The translations under genes were made by a program, and so were the position numbers. The notes beneath the pieces were generated by a model. It was not told the DNA's origin, did no database searches, and worked only from the letters and a program-made list of their open reading frames with translations. Positions 1-11,560 of a stretch of DNA of 64,000 nucleotides are shown here, piece after piece. Numbering within the stretch: position 1 is the stretch's first letter; each line of letters begins with the position of its first letter. The DNA is from Cyathus striatus (Eukaryota; Basidiomycota; Agaricomycetes; Agaricales; Nidulariaceae): the NCBI GenBank assembly GCA_025738555.1, contig JAOVFP010000004.1, positions 6,014,001-6,078,000 on the forward strand, read 5' to 3'.

Positions 1-1451
1 CCTCTGCCCCACCCTCATGTTCACCAATCTTTCCTATGGCTGGCTGAGAAGGAGACCGATAAGATCCACCATCTGACCCATACGTATTTCGAGTAAGCCT
101 CGGACGGTAAGGTAGAGATGTCGACTCCCACAGTCTAATGTCTGGCGCTATTTGTCCGTGATCCTGCAGTGTTCCAGGGTAAGTCTTACCCTCGCCATTG
201 TGGTATTTACTGTATCTGTTTCGGACTAGTCTCGGAAGTTTCCTAGGCTTGTATGCTGCCAGGGTGACAAGACCCTTGAGAGGTGTGTAAGCCGCCAGTT
301 GAACTAGACAGTAAAAACCTCACGCAATCAATTGAAGTAGATGACTGAGGAGTCCCACCTAGCCCACCAGCTTCCTCATTTTGATATACCGCTGTCCCAA
401 CCTCATGTTCACCAACCTTTCCTATGGCTGGCTGAGAAGGAGAGTCATAATATCCATCGCCTGACCCGTATGTATTTCGAGTAAGCCCCAGACGGTTAGG
501 TAGAGACCCCCAAGGTCTGTTGTTCGGCGTTATTTTTCCGTAATTCTGCAGTGTTATGGGGTAAGTTCTATTGTGGTTTTTATCACTGTATCTGTTTCGA
601 ACTAGTCTCGGAAGTTTTATAGGCTCTTCTGTTGGAGTAACAAAACCCTTGGGAGGTGCATAAGATGCCAATCGAACTAAGGAGTAAAACATGAAACACA
701 CTCCCAATCTTTCTAGAAGTGCAGGCCCTGGATCTTTCCCCCTTTTCTCGACATGCGTCCAAGGCGTGTGTGCTGGATTAACAAAGTTCTGACGAGAGCG
801 TAGATGAATTAAACAATGCTGTTTGAGCTCGAAAGTATAAACGGAACATACCTTGGTTGTTTCCACAGTAACTCCAAATTTCATCTCGCTGGTTTCCTCG
901 ATTTTAACGCCTTTGGCCGGGAGAACAGCAGCGTCAGGCAGAGGCTCTTGCGATCTAACCTCTGGTCGTGTATGTCCATGGCCCAGCAGAGTCCTGGGGT
1001 AAATCACGTCCTTGCCATTGTGACTTTCAACACCACCGACCTCATCTCGACACATCTCTTCCCCACCTCCAAGTTCGACAATCTTGCCTACTGGCGGCCG
1101 AGACGGATACGCGTGTAATTCACCAACTGGGTGGTATCTTTGTCGAGTAAGTCTTGGAGGACGTATCCAAGTTCCGCATACTCGGATAAGAGAGTCAACA
1201 CCCTTGGAAACTTGTAAGATGCCTATCGAACAAGACAGTGAATTTTGAAACATGAAACATACTTCCATCCTTTCTTGAAACATCTTGTACTCTTTCTCAC
1301 TTTCCTCGACTTTAACACGTTTCGATTGTCGTGCAACATTAGCAATTTCACGTTCTCGGAGGGATTCCTCAGTTATGAGGGTGGCTTTTAACCCAGAGTC
1401 GCTTGCTTCAGCGTCGTTGCTATCGTTCCGCTTTTGAGGTAGTGTAGGCAT
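1..1451 (-). CDS. Partial uncharacterised gene with tandemly repeated segments
   Basis: An open frame of 402 codons starts at ATG 1451 (N-terminus MPTLPQKRNDS) and reads leftward to 243; related sequence continues to the window edge, so the gene is probably cut by the boundary. At least three imperfect repeats about 390 bp apart are visible: the stretches near 10-110, 395-500 and 1075-1150 resemble each other, as do those near 165-240 and 545-610. In protein the pattern appears as a basic/acidic motif (SKRVKVEESEKEYK near residue 43, AKGVKIEETSEMKFG near residue 180) and recurring PRLxRxRY and RNTYGS-type segments. Short GT...TAG segments recur at the same place in each repeat (for example minus-strand positions near 1255-1216), so part of the open frame may be intron. 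I recognise no domain or function. It could be a tandem exon duplication or a decayed repeat protein. Confidence 0.35.
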
Positions 1452-1588
1452 GATTAGCTTGTTTTAACGAAAAACGTTGACGTCTTGACTTTAGAGTGTT
1501 GTGTAAGTGGAAATTTGGTTTGAGTTTGGTAGAAGTGGAAGTGGAACTAGAAGAGACTTGCTAACAATAATGGATACATTATTTACAA

Positions 1589-1617
1589 TGTAGAGCACGT
1601 ATTCTGCCTGCACCGCA
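1589..1617. repeat. Diverged copy of a 30-bp palindromic motif
   Basis: The sequence TGTAGAGCACGTATTCTGCC and its continuation resembles the motifs at 9331-9360 and 20653-20682, which are near-perfect palindromes built on GTAGAGCAGGCA and its complement. This copy has lost part of the symmetry. It lies between the repeat gene and the BTB fragment. Confidence 0.4.
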
Positions 1618-2013
1618 AAATGCGGTTTTCATTCGTTTTCATCTCCGTACCTCACTACTTACACGCTGTCGCTCACATGATCTCATTTACACACATAAAT
1701 GTCGTACCTACCCATCCGTGAATACCAGCTTCGTATTCCCCCTCACTTCACCTCTAATACGAGCTCACCAGGATCTGGAGGTCAGACGGATGTGCTGACC
1801 GCTCGCACTATTTCTTCGTTGAGTGGAAACCGCCTACCGGTTTTCATCCTCTTCAACAACCATAAACAAACAGGGCCGGCTAGCGGCAATACCCACTACC
1901 CGTTGACATGCGGATTAAACACGGATTTGTATACGGAATGTCTCAACAGCACCTGGCAGTGTCTCTCGAGCTCATTACTTACACCCCTTAAACATTTTTC
2001 GCCAAGTATCAGA

Positions 2014-2181
2014 ATGGAGCTCAGAAAAGAAACCAAGAAACAGGCCTTTAACGACCCAAAGAAGTCTGACGCTATTCTGCGCACCTCAGATAACGTGGAT
2101 TTCTATGTTCATCGTGTTATCCTTTCAGTAGCATCGCCCTTTTTCGACAGCATGTTCTCTCTTCCACAGTCCGTCTCGGCC
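2014..2181 (+). pseudogene. Truncated BTB/POZ domain fragment
   Basis: From ATG 2014 the frame reads [15 protein letters not shown] and then a typical start of a basidiomycete BTB/POZ domain: [36 protein letters not shown]. The features are the acidic/hydrophobic DAILRTSD strand, the VHRVIL helix and the SPFF..MF segment. After about residue 55 the similarity stops abruptly (about position 2172) and the frame ends at 2250 in sequence without BTB character. The frame is open upstream to 1699, but that part has no recognisable similarity. BTB domains mediate dimerisation and often Cullin-3 binding. A normal domain is about 100 residues, so this is a fragment truncated by rearrangement or insertion; a missed intron is possible. 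Confidence 0.5.
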
Positions 2182-2400
2182 TGTAGGGTAGGTTCGAGCC
2201 CCGTGCGCTCGGGGCACTTTGAGCGAGGGACGAGCGATTGCTATTTTTGAGTGTAGCGATGAGGGTATCTTTGCGAGCTTGGCTTATGTCACGTTTGTAA
2301 GCACCCCTAGCACTGGGGGTGTTATGTCAATATCGTTGATGAGCATTTACTACTCTCATCCTCTCCCTCGTCTCTGAATGCCCACCTAGCTACCATCTAA

Positions 2401-2479
2401 GGCGACAGGAACAGATAGTAATTTCGAAGACTGGTTCTAAATTCTAATCCGTCACCATAACCACTTGGCTATAGTGCCG
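2401..2479 (-). pseudogene. tRNA-Ser(AGA)-like relic
   Basis: Read on the minus strand from about 2479: a box-A-like D arm (TAGCCAAGTGGTTATGGTGA), an anticodon region TTAGAAT that would place AGA (serine) at the anticodon, and a weakened T-arm (TCTTCGAAATT) about 25 nt later. The acceptor and anticodon stems no longer pair properly, so this is not a working tRNA. It is a tRNA-Ser pseudogene or the head of a tRNA-derived SINE; a related 5' half occurs at 7371-7418. Confidence 0.45.
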
Positions 2480-2689
2480 GTACTCTTTCTTACGCTGGGT
2501 ACATCGCACCTTTTGTGGATTTCTTTTTCTTTCCGATTTTGTCAAGTCTTTGTAGATTATCGATTATCCTTGAACTATTCACAAGACTTATATAAGTACT
2601 AAAATGTTTCTAATGGACACCACACGTAAGTATTAATTTGAGCTTAGCAGGAACATGCTACAGATTGGAAGAATGAATATCGAAAATCT

Positions 2690-3135
2690 TTATGACTCAC
2701 TGAGAAGCATAACATATCCAACAATCCTTGCGTCAATGCCGAAATCATTTTGAGTAAGGTGATCACGCTCATCGGTATCCAGGGTATACCAATGATCTCC
2801 AATTGAGGTACTAAACACCGAAAAAGCGGCACACTTCCGCATATCTGCGTAGAATGGATAAAAGTATCAGGTGCACCTGAATGGTATATCCCGGGGCACT
2901 TGGAAGTGTACCGTTGCTGCTAGGAATCAAAAACATCCAATCCGTATTCGTGGGATTAAATAGATTGAAAAGAGGCACAGTTCCAGTCTCCTGTGTCTGC
3001 CAAGCGCGGAAAATGTCTCCTTGGAATTGGAAGTCGCTTCCGCGGAGTTGGAGCTGATAAAAGCGTAACGGCTGTCGACGGAATGAGCTTTGACTCCTAA
3101 ACTGTACCATTCTTGAATGTCGACTGCGGTGTTAT
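2690..3135 (-). pseudogene. Frameshifted DUF5648-like secreted repeat protein
   Basis: Pieces of one domain type appear in different frames going leftward: FQFQGDIFRAWQTQETGTVP then LFNLFNPTNTDWMF in the frame that starts at 3110, ICGSVPLF in a second frame near 2850, and GDHWYTLDTDERDHLTQNDF followed by a GYVM end in a third frame, closing with TAA at 2690. The VPLF..F.., DHWYTLD.DE and GY patterns are typical of DUF5648-like repeats in secreted fungal proteins, possibly carbohydrate binding. At least two frame changes between the pieces cannot be explained by a single standard intron, so I call it a pseudogene. The family name is from motif memory only. Confidence 0.5.
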
Positions 3136-5222
3136 GGTCTGCACATGTAGCATCAGAGCGATTCTAATAGAAATTTCAGTGGAAGTAGCTAAAAATATCA
3201 TAAGCACTGACTTCATACTTCCGGCATACTCTTCTGTGTGAACTTTGGTAATGAATTGACGAGCACATCCCAGTGTGTCAGGGCAAACAAAACAATAATG
3301 ATCTCTTGGGGTTCATTGTGAGGTCACAGTAGCAACTTCAAGTGGAGGTTATAGCCTAGTCTGAAATTACTTCCTTCTTCAACTCCCAGCTTTTATATCA
3401 TGTAGAATTATGTTTTGAGTAAATTCGTGGCATCCATACTTTACATTTTTCCATCGGTGTTGATGAGCTTCCGCACTTCCTGTGATATATTTCCACTATG
3501 AAAATATGAAGAAAATTAACGCGTGCCAATGAGTCTAAATATGGGCACAGCACAGCAAACATCGTTCAAGGTGTTGCATGTGGGTATGCTGTAATAAATA
3601 CATAAATACAAACTCTGGGAAACTTCATTCTGTCATCAGTTCCAGAAACGAGCGATATTTGGCGCTAGCTAAGACATTCGATGTCTAACTCCGGCGTTTA
3701 ATGTAGTTATTCTTGTACAGACGCTTAAAGGCACTGTATAATCACCTTCAGTCGACGGGGTCATCGGAATATCGTGGATAATAAGTTAGTATTGAAAAAA
3801 TAGAACTGCGACCTGTTAGACGCTGTAAAAAAGTATCAGCATCAATCATATGGAAGCGGATGACACGACAGCCCTCAGAGAATGCAACGACATTGTGGAA
3901 CTTTCTGTACACGAAATTTAAAAGTGGTGATGGCTAAGTGCCAAGTACTGATCAGCACTGTTATTCCTTGCGAGCATTATGCTGGATTTAGCATACAAAA
4001 ATTTCATGGAAGCGTAACTCGGAGTTCTGAGACACGGACGTGCCTGGCATTAACCTGCACTATTTTATTTTCAGAATCTAGTAATCTTTATGTTTTTTCT
4101 GTTGACTAGTAATAGTTCTTAGAGTCAGCATCTTCCACATTACTGTGGTTAAAACCAAGCTAAAACATCAATATGTTAACACCTTGTGATGTAATATGAA
4201 CTAACATGAAAGTCCACGGATAGTGCATTAACTAATTCACGACTCGCTCGTAAGTTCGTATAATAAGCTGTTCCTTATACAGTCAGCTGGATCAAATATT
4301 CGTTGATAGTAGTCTCCAAATTTCCAATACCTTCAAACTACGAAGCAATCACTGTCAGACAGCCATCAACTAAGTATGCAGTTTCTTTATCTTACAAAAA
4401 TACTATCTTTAAAGATAGTAGTGATCCTTAGGTGGTCAGCTACTAGTAGAGTGGACAAACTACTCCTTTCAAAACTCAATCGTACTATCTAGTAAATTCT
4501 GAGCTATAAATTGTGGTTCAGGCTTATTATTAACCCCAGTCATAAATTCATTCGTGATTTAGTGGTTCCTGATTTCGACTATATTATCGTAGTCAGACGC
4601 GATGCCATTTCGCCAGGCGGCCGTTATATAAACTATATATTCACGTAAACTGAAACTCTGGATAATGGATGTTTTCGCTGTATGATGTCCCTAGTACTAC
4701 CTGGTTGAATATATCTTCATAAGTGATCTACTTTTAATGCATTTGAAGGTGCCCGCTACAGTCACAATATTGGTGCCCATACGTAGAAATTTCAAGTTGA
4801 CTAATATATAATATATATACAAAAAAAATGGGAAATCAACTCCTTCCTGCTCCATGTGCTCTGCGTGTAAACCAGATTAAAATTTCAATCAGAGGTTCCA
4901 TTGATCTGCCCAGTCGCCGCCTTACCATCGAAATACCGACAGAGTCGCAAATACTTTGGCATTGAACGTTGAGAGTCGAGACATAGCTATTTATATCCTA
5001 CGTATTGCGCGAAGTATCGGACTCTAAATAGCGCCGGGATATGTCCAAAATCTCTCCTTGCAATGATTATACCGTAAACTCGTGAGAGGAGAAGCGGTAT
5101 ACTCATGTTATTGGAAGAAGTATGGATATCATACTGACAGAGAAGGTGCTTTGTTCACAGCCTCTTGGAATTCGAGCTCGCCGGTAGTTTCTTTAAACTC
5201 ATTTTTTGAAGGATAAAATTAC
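3136..5222. other. Intergenic stretch, no gene recognised
   Basis: Short open frames only, none resembling a known protein. The one structural item I see is a perfect 20-bp palindrome at 4401-4420 (TACTATCTTT and its complement). Base composition is AT-rich with TATA-like runs around 4800-4820. Confidence 0.5.
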
Positions 5223-5229
5223 TATAAAT
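5223..5229 (+). promoter_or_regulatory. TATA-box candidate for the small secreted protein
   Basis: TATAAAT lies about 76 bp upstream of the start codon at 5305, a plausible core-promoter position. No other element is recognised. Confidence 0.4.
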
Positions 5230-5304
5230 TAAGTGTGGTCTCAGAGTTGTCCAGCATCTCCTACACTCATATCCAGCTTTCATCTACATTCTCAACTGCC
5301 AGCA

Positions 5305-5824
5305 ATGTTCTCTTCCAAATATATTCTTGCAGCATTTGCTATGGTTTCTTCTGCTAGCGCAGCTGCCTTGTCTGCTGCTGCTAACGTCCGTGCTATTGAG
5401 GTACTTATCATCCTTTATGGTGTTTTTATATCACATTTTTACGGTACTATCAAGGCGAGCCCATCCATTATCCTCTGCAGCGGAAGCATCAACCCCGAAA
5501 ATGGATGCGTCACAATCCCAGTGGTATCCGATACCTGTACCAGCTTCACAGGTGGATTGAGCTTCCTCGACGAAACCGTCAGCAACGCTCAAGTTCCAGC
5601 TGGGTTCGTATGCACATTCTTCAGGTACGTCTCTGTAGAATGAACTGTAGGTACTAAATTGCGATTGACAAAGCTTGAATAGTGCTTTTGGATGCTCGAG
5701 CTCTTCACCTAATGACAGGGTCGTTTTGACGGGTGGAACATGGGATTTCTTCAGTGTTCCGGGAAATAATGGAAATGAGAGCTTCAATGACGAAGCTTCA
5801 TCATTCAGCTGCTCTCCTATTTAG
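5305..5824 (+). CDS. Small secreted cysteine-containing protein (135 aa, three exons)
   Basis: Exons 5305-5400, 5455-5624 and 5683-5824; introns of 54 nt and 58 nt with GTACTT/AAG and GTACGT/TAG borders. The three exons keep one frame and give 135 residues. The N-terminus MFSSKYILAAFAMVSSASA is a good signal peptide (positive residue, hydrophobic core, small residues at the cleavage site). The rest is small and rich in Ser, Asn and Gly, with six cysteines (LCSG, GCVT, DTCTS, VCTF, FGCS, FSCSP), consistent with three disulfides in the extracellular space. An upstream ATG at 5233 extends the frame, but the residues before 5305 would bury the signal peptide, so I chose 5305. No enzyme motif is seen. 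Size, signal peptide and paired cysteines fit the effector-like small secreted proteins of agaricomycetes; the function is unknown. Confidence 0.75.
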
Positions 5825-7370
5825 TAGGGTTTATTATCAAAGTTGTCAGGGATTGTGTATTAATTTGCTAGTAGAACACATACCACTGTTGGATGTATGT
5901 AGTAAGTAATACTACTCTTAAATGGTAAATGTGTTTTATTCCTTTGGTGATACATCCAGTGCCAGTTGGCTATTCACTGGGTTATCATGCGCACGGCTTA
6001 AATGAACATCGTAAATCTGCTCTTCGAGAGATCAATTTGACGTGAATAACGTCGTGAGAACTGCTGTTAATTTAACATATGAAGGTGAAATTATGGGAAT
6101 AAGAGTGAGACAAAAGGGAGACATCCACAGAAGCTGGTTGGAAACTGGAGAGGTGTTCAACCATGTGACTATTCCCACCAGTTGGGTTATAGGGACGTGT
6201 TGATGGCTGACGAAGCGCCTACAGCATGTCACTCCCTTTCTAAGTTCTCTCTAGGTCATCGTCATCATATCCTTTTTATCTTCCCATTTCCTCTTCAGAT
6301 TCTCGTCATACTAACCCCACCCCCAGCAAAGTCCTCATCTTTGACGGGCGTTGCTGACTGAGGCTGTCGACAGTCTGGTTTTGGTTTGGTTTCCTTTTCT
6401 TCCTTAATCATCACCATCACCTCGCTACCCCATCCCAACAGGACACCATCTCTACTTCTCCCCACACTTCGAGAACGAAATAAATGGGAGATTGCAAGCG
6501 TCAAACGCCTCTCCGTCGCGCCACATGGCGTAAACTGTCCTCCGGGCAGACACCATGCTCTCTCCAGTTCAATCACGCCGAACGTTCGTACAATGGGAAG
6601 GGCGAAATGACGACGAGACGAGAGTGTGGAATCTGGATCAGTCTTTGTTGGTCTGTAGTACATATCACTTGCATACAGTAACTTCATTACCGCTGCTAAC
6701 AAGTGCGTTTAGAGATCCAGGTGGTATGGCGATTAGCAGACGGCATACATACACCCTTAATGTATGTTGTTCCGATGAAGATGCTGATCCAGGGTACAGT
6801 CAATCGCTGAATAGCGTGTCTTCCACCGTTCCCTTGGTTCCTCTCTCGTGCCCTTGCTTTAGGCTCTAGCAAGTCGAAAGTGAAATGATGGCATTCGAAG
6901 CATCCAATCTACACAGGTAGCGATTCATGAGCGGCCGCGGTGCATCAATGTCTGGAAAAACGCTCTTCAACCTCCTCCAGATCCACCATCCGGTACGGTA
7001 TTGATTTACATGCACAACCGCCTTGGGAGGGTTATTCAGAGGAATCGCAAGTGAGATTGAAGGTCATTGCTGTTGATCCGACTGTGATACATTTGACTCA
7101 TAGTACATTCCTTTCTTCTTATTCATTACTTTATCTTACACCCATTCTGTAGCTGCTTATTCTATCGACACAACATCTCCCGCAGACTCAAATCCACTAA
7201 AAATGTGCCTCCCAAATGATTTCTGGTCCCCTTGCCATTTTGCATGGATGTGTGGGGTATATTAGTATCGTGAGTGCTCAGTTTGAGGGTTGGCGACGCC
7301 GGATTTGAGTACATGGCGTATGAGTGTGTCGGGGGAGCAGCTGGCTGGAATTTAATGATAGATGCCAATC
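5825..7370. other. Intergenic stretch, no gene recognised
   Basis: Several overlapping open frames of 60-135 codons occur on both strands between 6030 and 7370. None shows a convincing domain, splice-linked partner or signal peptide. An expressed gene with small exons around 6400-6870 cannot be excluded. Confidence 0.35.
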
Positions 7371-7418
7371 AGGGACAGTATCCTAATCTGTCGCCATAAC
7401 CAATTGGCTATAGCGCCA
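7371..7418 (-). pseudogene. tRNA-like 5' half
   Basis: On the minus strand GGCGCTATAGCCAATTGGTT and the following ATGGCGACAGATT match the 5' half of the relic at 2401-2479 (acceptor strand, D arm and start of the anticodon stem). No T-arm follows. It is a second truncated copy of the same tRNA-Ser-like family. Confidence 0.4.
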
Positions 7419-8525
7419 TACTTGCTGTGTGAGAACATCTATTGTACAGGTATTATTACATAGGTATGATATATCTGGTATCTACAAAAGACGAAGTAGT
7501 ATCCTCCTTATGCACATTTTAGCATCGTGTAAAATGTGGGTACCATCGCCCTAATATCACAGAACCGCCGCATACTCCAAACCCCTCAGGTCACCAAGAC
7601 CACTTCAGCCCCCTCCTCTCCGAGTCACGACAACAATGGCGCCTCTGGCGATGGAGACCGTTTCTGTGGAATGAGAGAGGAGGAGCGTGGCCAGTGCTGA
7701 TATGTTGGAGGTTGGCTCTGCTACCATGCTGATAACGAAGTGCTCATGAAATGAAGTTGAGGTGGTGGTGGTGCTTGTGGCAAGGGTGGAGACTGGGGTG
7801 GAGGAGGAAGAGATCGTGGCCTTGACATCGCCAGCGGGGGTAGAGACCAGTACCGTGCAGGCATGAGTGGTGAAGGGTTGATGCAGAATTGATGATGTGG
7901 CATCCCCACATCGATACCGAGGATGATGGAGTGCGGGAGAGACGACGGGATGAAAGAGGGAAAGTAAGTTAGTTTTGACGCTATAGTGAGGAACTTGAAG
8001 TGGAGACTTGAGATAAACACTTAAGGTGGGCGAAACAATGGACAGGATTGGAACTGGTGCAGTTTGGAGGATGAATCGTTAAAATGAAAAAAAAGTTTAT
8101 GAAACTATACCTGGTACAGGATGGAGAAGGAATGAGTGTTCGAGCTCCTAATACAGGCAAGGGAGAATCAGGGTAAGTAGTATATAGAAGACGAAGAAAG
8201 GGGGGGCGGTATCAATGAACGGGAAACAAGACAAGGAGTGGAATCGTTTGCGGTGAAGAGAAGAGCGAGGGGGGGACAACGACAACGAAGGTGGGATGAT
8301 AACGAGGGGGAACAAAAGGAGGATGGTCTGAGATGTGAGACGAGTGAGTTACGGAATCGCCGATTCGTCAGTGGTCAACCGGTCACATGCGCGCATGGCA
8401 GTTGAACTTGAAGCTTGAAGTTCCGAACAATGTTCCGACAACTCCGAACTTCAATGTTTCAACAATCCCTTCAATTGCAAGACCCTCCAGCTTTAGTTCT
8501 GGAACCGATTCCTTGAGTCTACGAC
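7419..8525. other. Intergenic stretch with low-complexity segments
   Basis: Purine-rich and GGT/GGA-rich stretches between 7740 and 8330 create proline-rich frames on the minus strand that I do not regard as genes. A frame with some protein-like character continues from 8387 on the plus strand into the inverted repeat, but nothing identifiable is encoded. Confidence 0.35.
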
Positions 8526-9330
8526 AGGCTCCTAAAACCATCCTCATCGCTCGCTCGAATGGCCTACGCATGATAAGATAAGGTGTACAAACAAAGAACA
8601 AACAAATCTAAGAGGCCAAACTCGCAAGCGAGAGGCTGGCAGAATTCGTATCGGTCTTCTCGGAGATGTGACAGAAGCTCAGCAACATGGTCCCGAAAAT
8701 TACTTCGCTTACAATAAATGACCAAATTCACACGACAATAAAATCTCTTTTACATCAGTTCTCATGTCGACAAGTCAGGGAGGTGTCATCACATACAATT
8801 TTGGTGATAAGTATGTAGTCCATTTCTGAATTCACAAAGCTTTGGTTCTGTAGTTTTGCGAGCTGTAAAGTTAAACCCATTGTAAGTGGGGCTTGACATC
8901 AGACAAATACAGTCATTATTCTAATCAAGTTCTACCAGTATGATATCCTTCTTTAATAGAAACATGCACATGATCTGCAGTGATTCATAGAGATAATGAG
9001 ATAGTATTAGCATGTACGAATCTCTTGTCCTAGTCCAGGGGGCCTGTGTGCTCTAGTTAGAGCACTAGAGTGATGTATTCCTTGTATATTTCCAATAGCT
9101 TTGTTGCATTTTGCATGAAATTTCACACTGCAACATGATGTCCAAGCTCTGGAACTGTTAGTACTTATGGCTTCTACAATATCAATTAAATTTACACTGG
9201 AGCTTTGAAGAAATTAAGCAATTTCCATTTGGTTGTCTTCCTTTTGGGCTCATTAGAATACACTGAATTCTAAGGCAGTGTTGGGCAAAAAATTCAATGA
9301 AAGGGCAAAAGCAATCTATTTATTATGAAT

Positions 9331-9360
9331 GTTGTAGAGCAGGCATTTCACCTGCACTAC
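9331..9360. repeat. 30-bp palindromic motif, copy 2
   Basis: GTTGTAGAGCAGGCATTTCA followed by CCTGCACTAC. Near-palindromic; matches the copy at 20653-20682 over both arms and differs mainly at the centre. It lies in the left unpaired segment of the foldback-like element. Confidence 0.55.
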
Positions 9361-9959
9361 AAAACTCAACATTCCTCGAAGCACAGTGACCAAGTCACAT
9401 GACCGTTGTGTATATGTCTTTCTGGTCTCTCTCTTCACCAAGGGGGTGCACAGATTGAAAATTCCCATGGGTAGGTCGGTTAGTTAGGTCCCACCGAAGG
9501 CCTGAAAAATATTTTTGGAACCCCTTATACAGAGGGAAATATTTGGTGTTCTATGTTGCTAAGAATGACTATTCATTCATTCACAATCAGTTTATTAACT
9601 TAGATTAATGTCTAATCATGCTGTACATGTGTTTCAAGCCAATTTAAATGGTTGCATAACCATCAGTCTGTATTATATACATTATGAATAATTACTTATT
9701 GCTTTTATATTACATAATCAAGCATTTTCATGACAACCTCCCCAGCCAAAGAGCAACATGACAAAAACTGAACAAAACGACAACAGCAGACATCTAGGAC
9801 CCAACACCAAAGTCTTCGTGTTCCTTGAAGAGTATGCACCAGTGGCTTCGATTCTGATTGATCGCTGTCAGTAAGCACCGGGGGGTTGCAATGTTTCATT
9901 ACCAGGAGCTTGATTGAGTGCACTTGGGATCATAAAACATGTACTGTGATCAATGGAAC

Positions 9960-10680
9960 TTGTATTTGAAATCAATGGTATGAAATCAACTACTCTGAAA
10001 TCAATGAATGAAATCAATTGTATGAAATCAACGGTATGAAATCAAAGGTATGAAATCAAAGGTATGAAATCATGCTATTAGTACGAAATCAATGAGAGAT
10101 CAATCAATTAATTACATTAAGTAGAAATCAATCCCAGCTCAATCTGAAATCATTAGAAATCATTAGAGTGAAATCAATGACAATTAAAAAAGAAATCAAT
10201 GAGAAATCAGTTAAAAATCAATGAATAACTCGAAATTGTTAGGTACCCAACTACAGGATATACTAAATACTAGGGTGGTTAGCTATATACATATACTTAC
10301 TTTATCTACTAGACCATTAGTCCTTTTCTAGCAAGCAAACTTTACTCTATATTACACATACCTGGAGAGTGAAATCAATGTTGAAATCAATCCTTTTGGA
10401 CTTTGTAATATTATTGGTACAAGTTTGAAATCATTGGAGAGATCAATGTAAATTTCAAGGGTAATCAATGTGAAATAAATGCGAAAATCAATGTTATATA
10501 ATATGGAAATCATTGTTGAAATCAATCCTTTTGGACTTTGTAATATTATTGGTATAAGTTTGAAATCATTAGGGAGATCAATGTAAATTTCAAGGGAAAT
10601 AAATGGGAAATAAATGTGAAAATCAATGTTATATCATAGGGAAATCAATGGGAAATCATTACTAAAATCGATATATTATT
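9960..10680 (+). repeat. GAAATCAATG minisatellite, left arm
   Basis: Dense, irregularly spaced copies of GAAATCAATG and close variants. A longer internal duplication is also present: the stretch around 10380-10510 is repeated at about 10512-10655 with small changes, while the right arm carries only one copy of it. Confidence 0.7.
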
Positions 10681-10859
10681 TCATTCTATTCTATAGCCTT
10701 CACAGAGGTGCACTAGTTTCAAAAATGGTAGAATGATGAAATCACGTGACCGAGTTTTCTAAGCTGTAAGATTATTACTATTATAACACTTTTACATAAT
10801 ATGTACATTTATGTATGATGAAAATAAATATAAAACAAGTATTGAAATAACATTAAATT

Positions 10860-11420
10860 TAGCATTGATTTCAGCAATGATTTCCATATTATATAACATT
10901 GATTTTCGCATTTATTTCACATTGATTACCCTTGAAATTTACATTGATCTCTCCAATGATTTCAAACTTGTACCAATAATATTACAAAGTCCAAAAGGAT
11001 TGATTTCAACATTGATTTCGCTCTCCAGGTATGTGTAATATAGAGTAAAGTTTGCCTGCTAGAAAAGGACTAATGGTCTAGTAGATAAAGTAAGTATATG
11101 TATATAGCTAACCACCCTAGTATTTAGTATATCCTGTAGTTGGGTACCTAACAATTTCGAGTTATTCATTGATTTTTAACTGATTTCTCATTGATTTCTT
11201 TTTTAATTGTCATTGATTTCAGATTGAGCTGGGATTGATTTCTACTTAATGTAATTAATTGATTGATCTCTCATTGATTTCGTACCATTGATTTCATACA
11301 TTGGTTTATTTCATTGATTTCAGAGTAGTGGATTTCATACCATTGATTTTGCACTGTTGATTTTATACAATTGATTTCATACAATTGATTGCATTCATTG
11401 ATTTTAAATACAAGTTCCAT
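10860..11420 (-). repeat. CATTGATTTC minisatellite, right arm
   Basis: Inverted counterpart of the left-arm minisatellite. The non-repetitive island at about 11035-11160 (containing GGACTAATGGTCTAGTAGAT) is the reverse complement of about 10255-10375 with very few differences, which shows that the arms are recent or still homogenised. Confidence 0.7.
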
Positions 11421-11560
11421 TGATCACAGTACATGCTTTATGATCCCAAGTGCGCTCAATCAAGCTCCCGGTGACGAAACATTGCAACCCCCCGGTGCTC
11501 ACCAACAGTGATCAATCAGAATCGAAGCCATGACTCAAGTATGAACCTGAGTTAGATAAC

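Noticed and set aside
9960..11420. CRISPR-like array because of regularly recurring short words
   Set aside because: Spacing is irregular, the repeat is 10 bp, there are no unique spacers of constant length, and the organism is a eukaryote.
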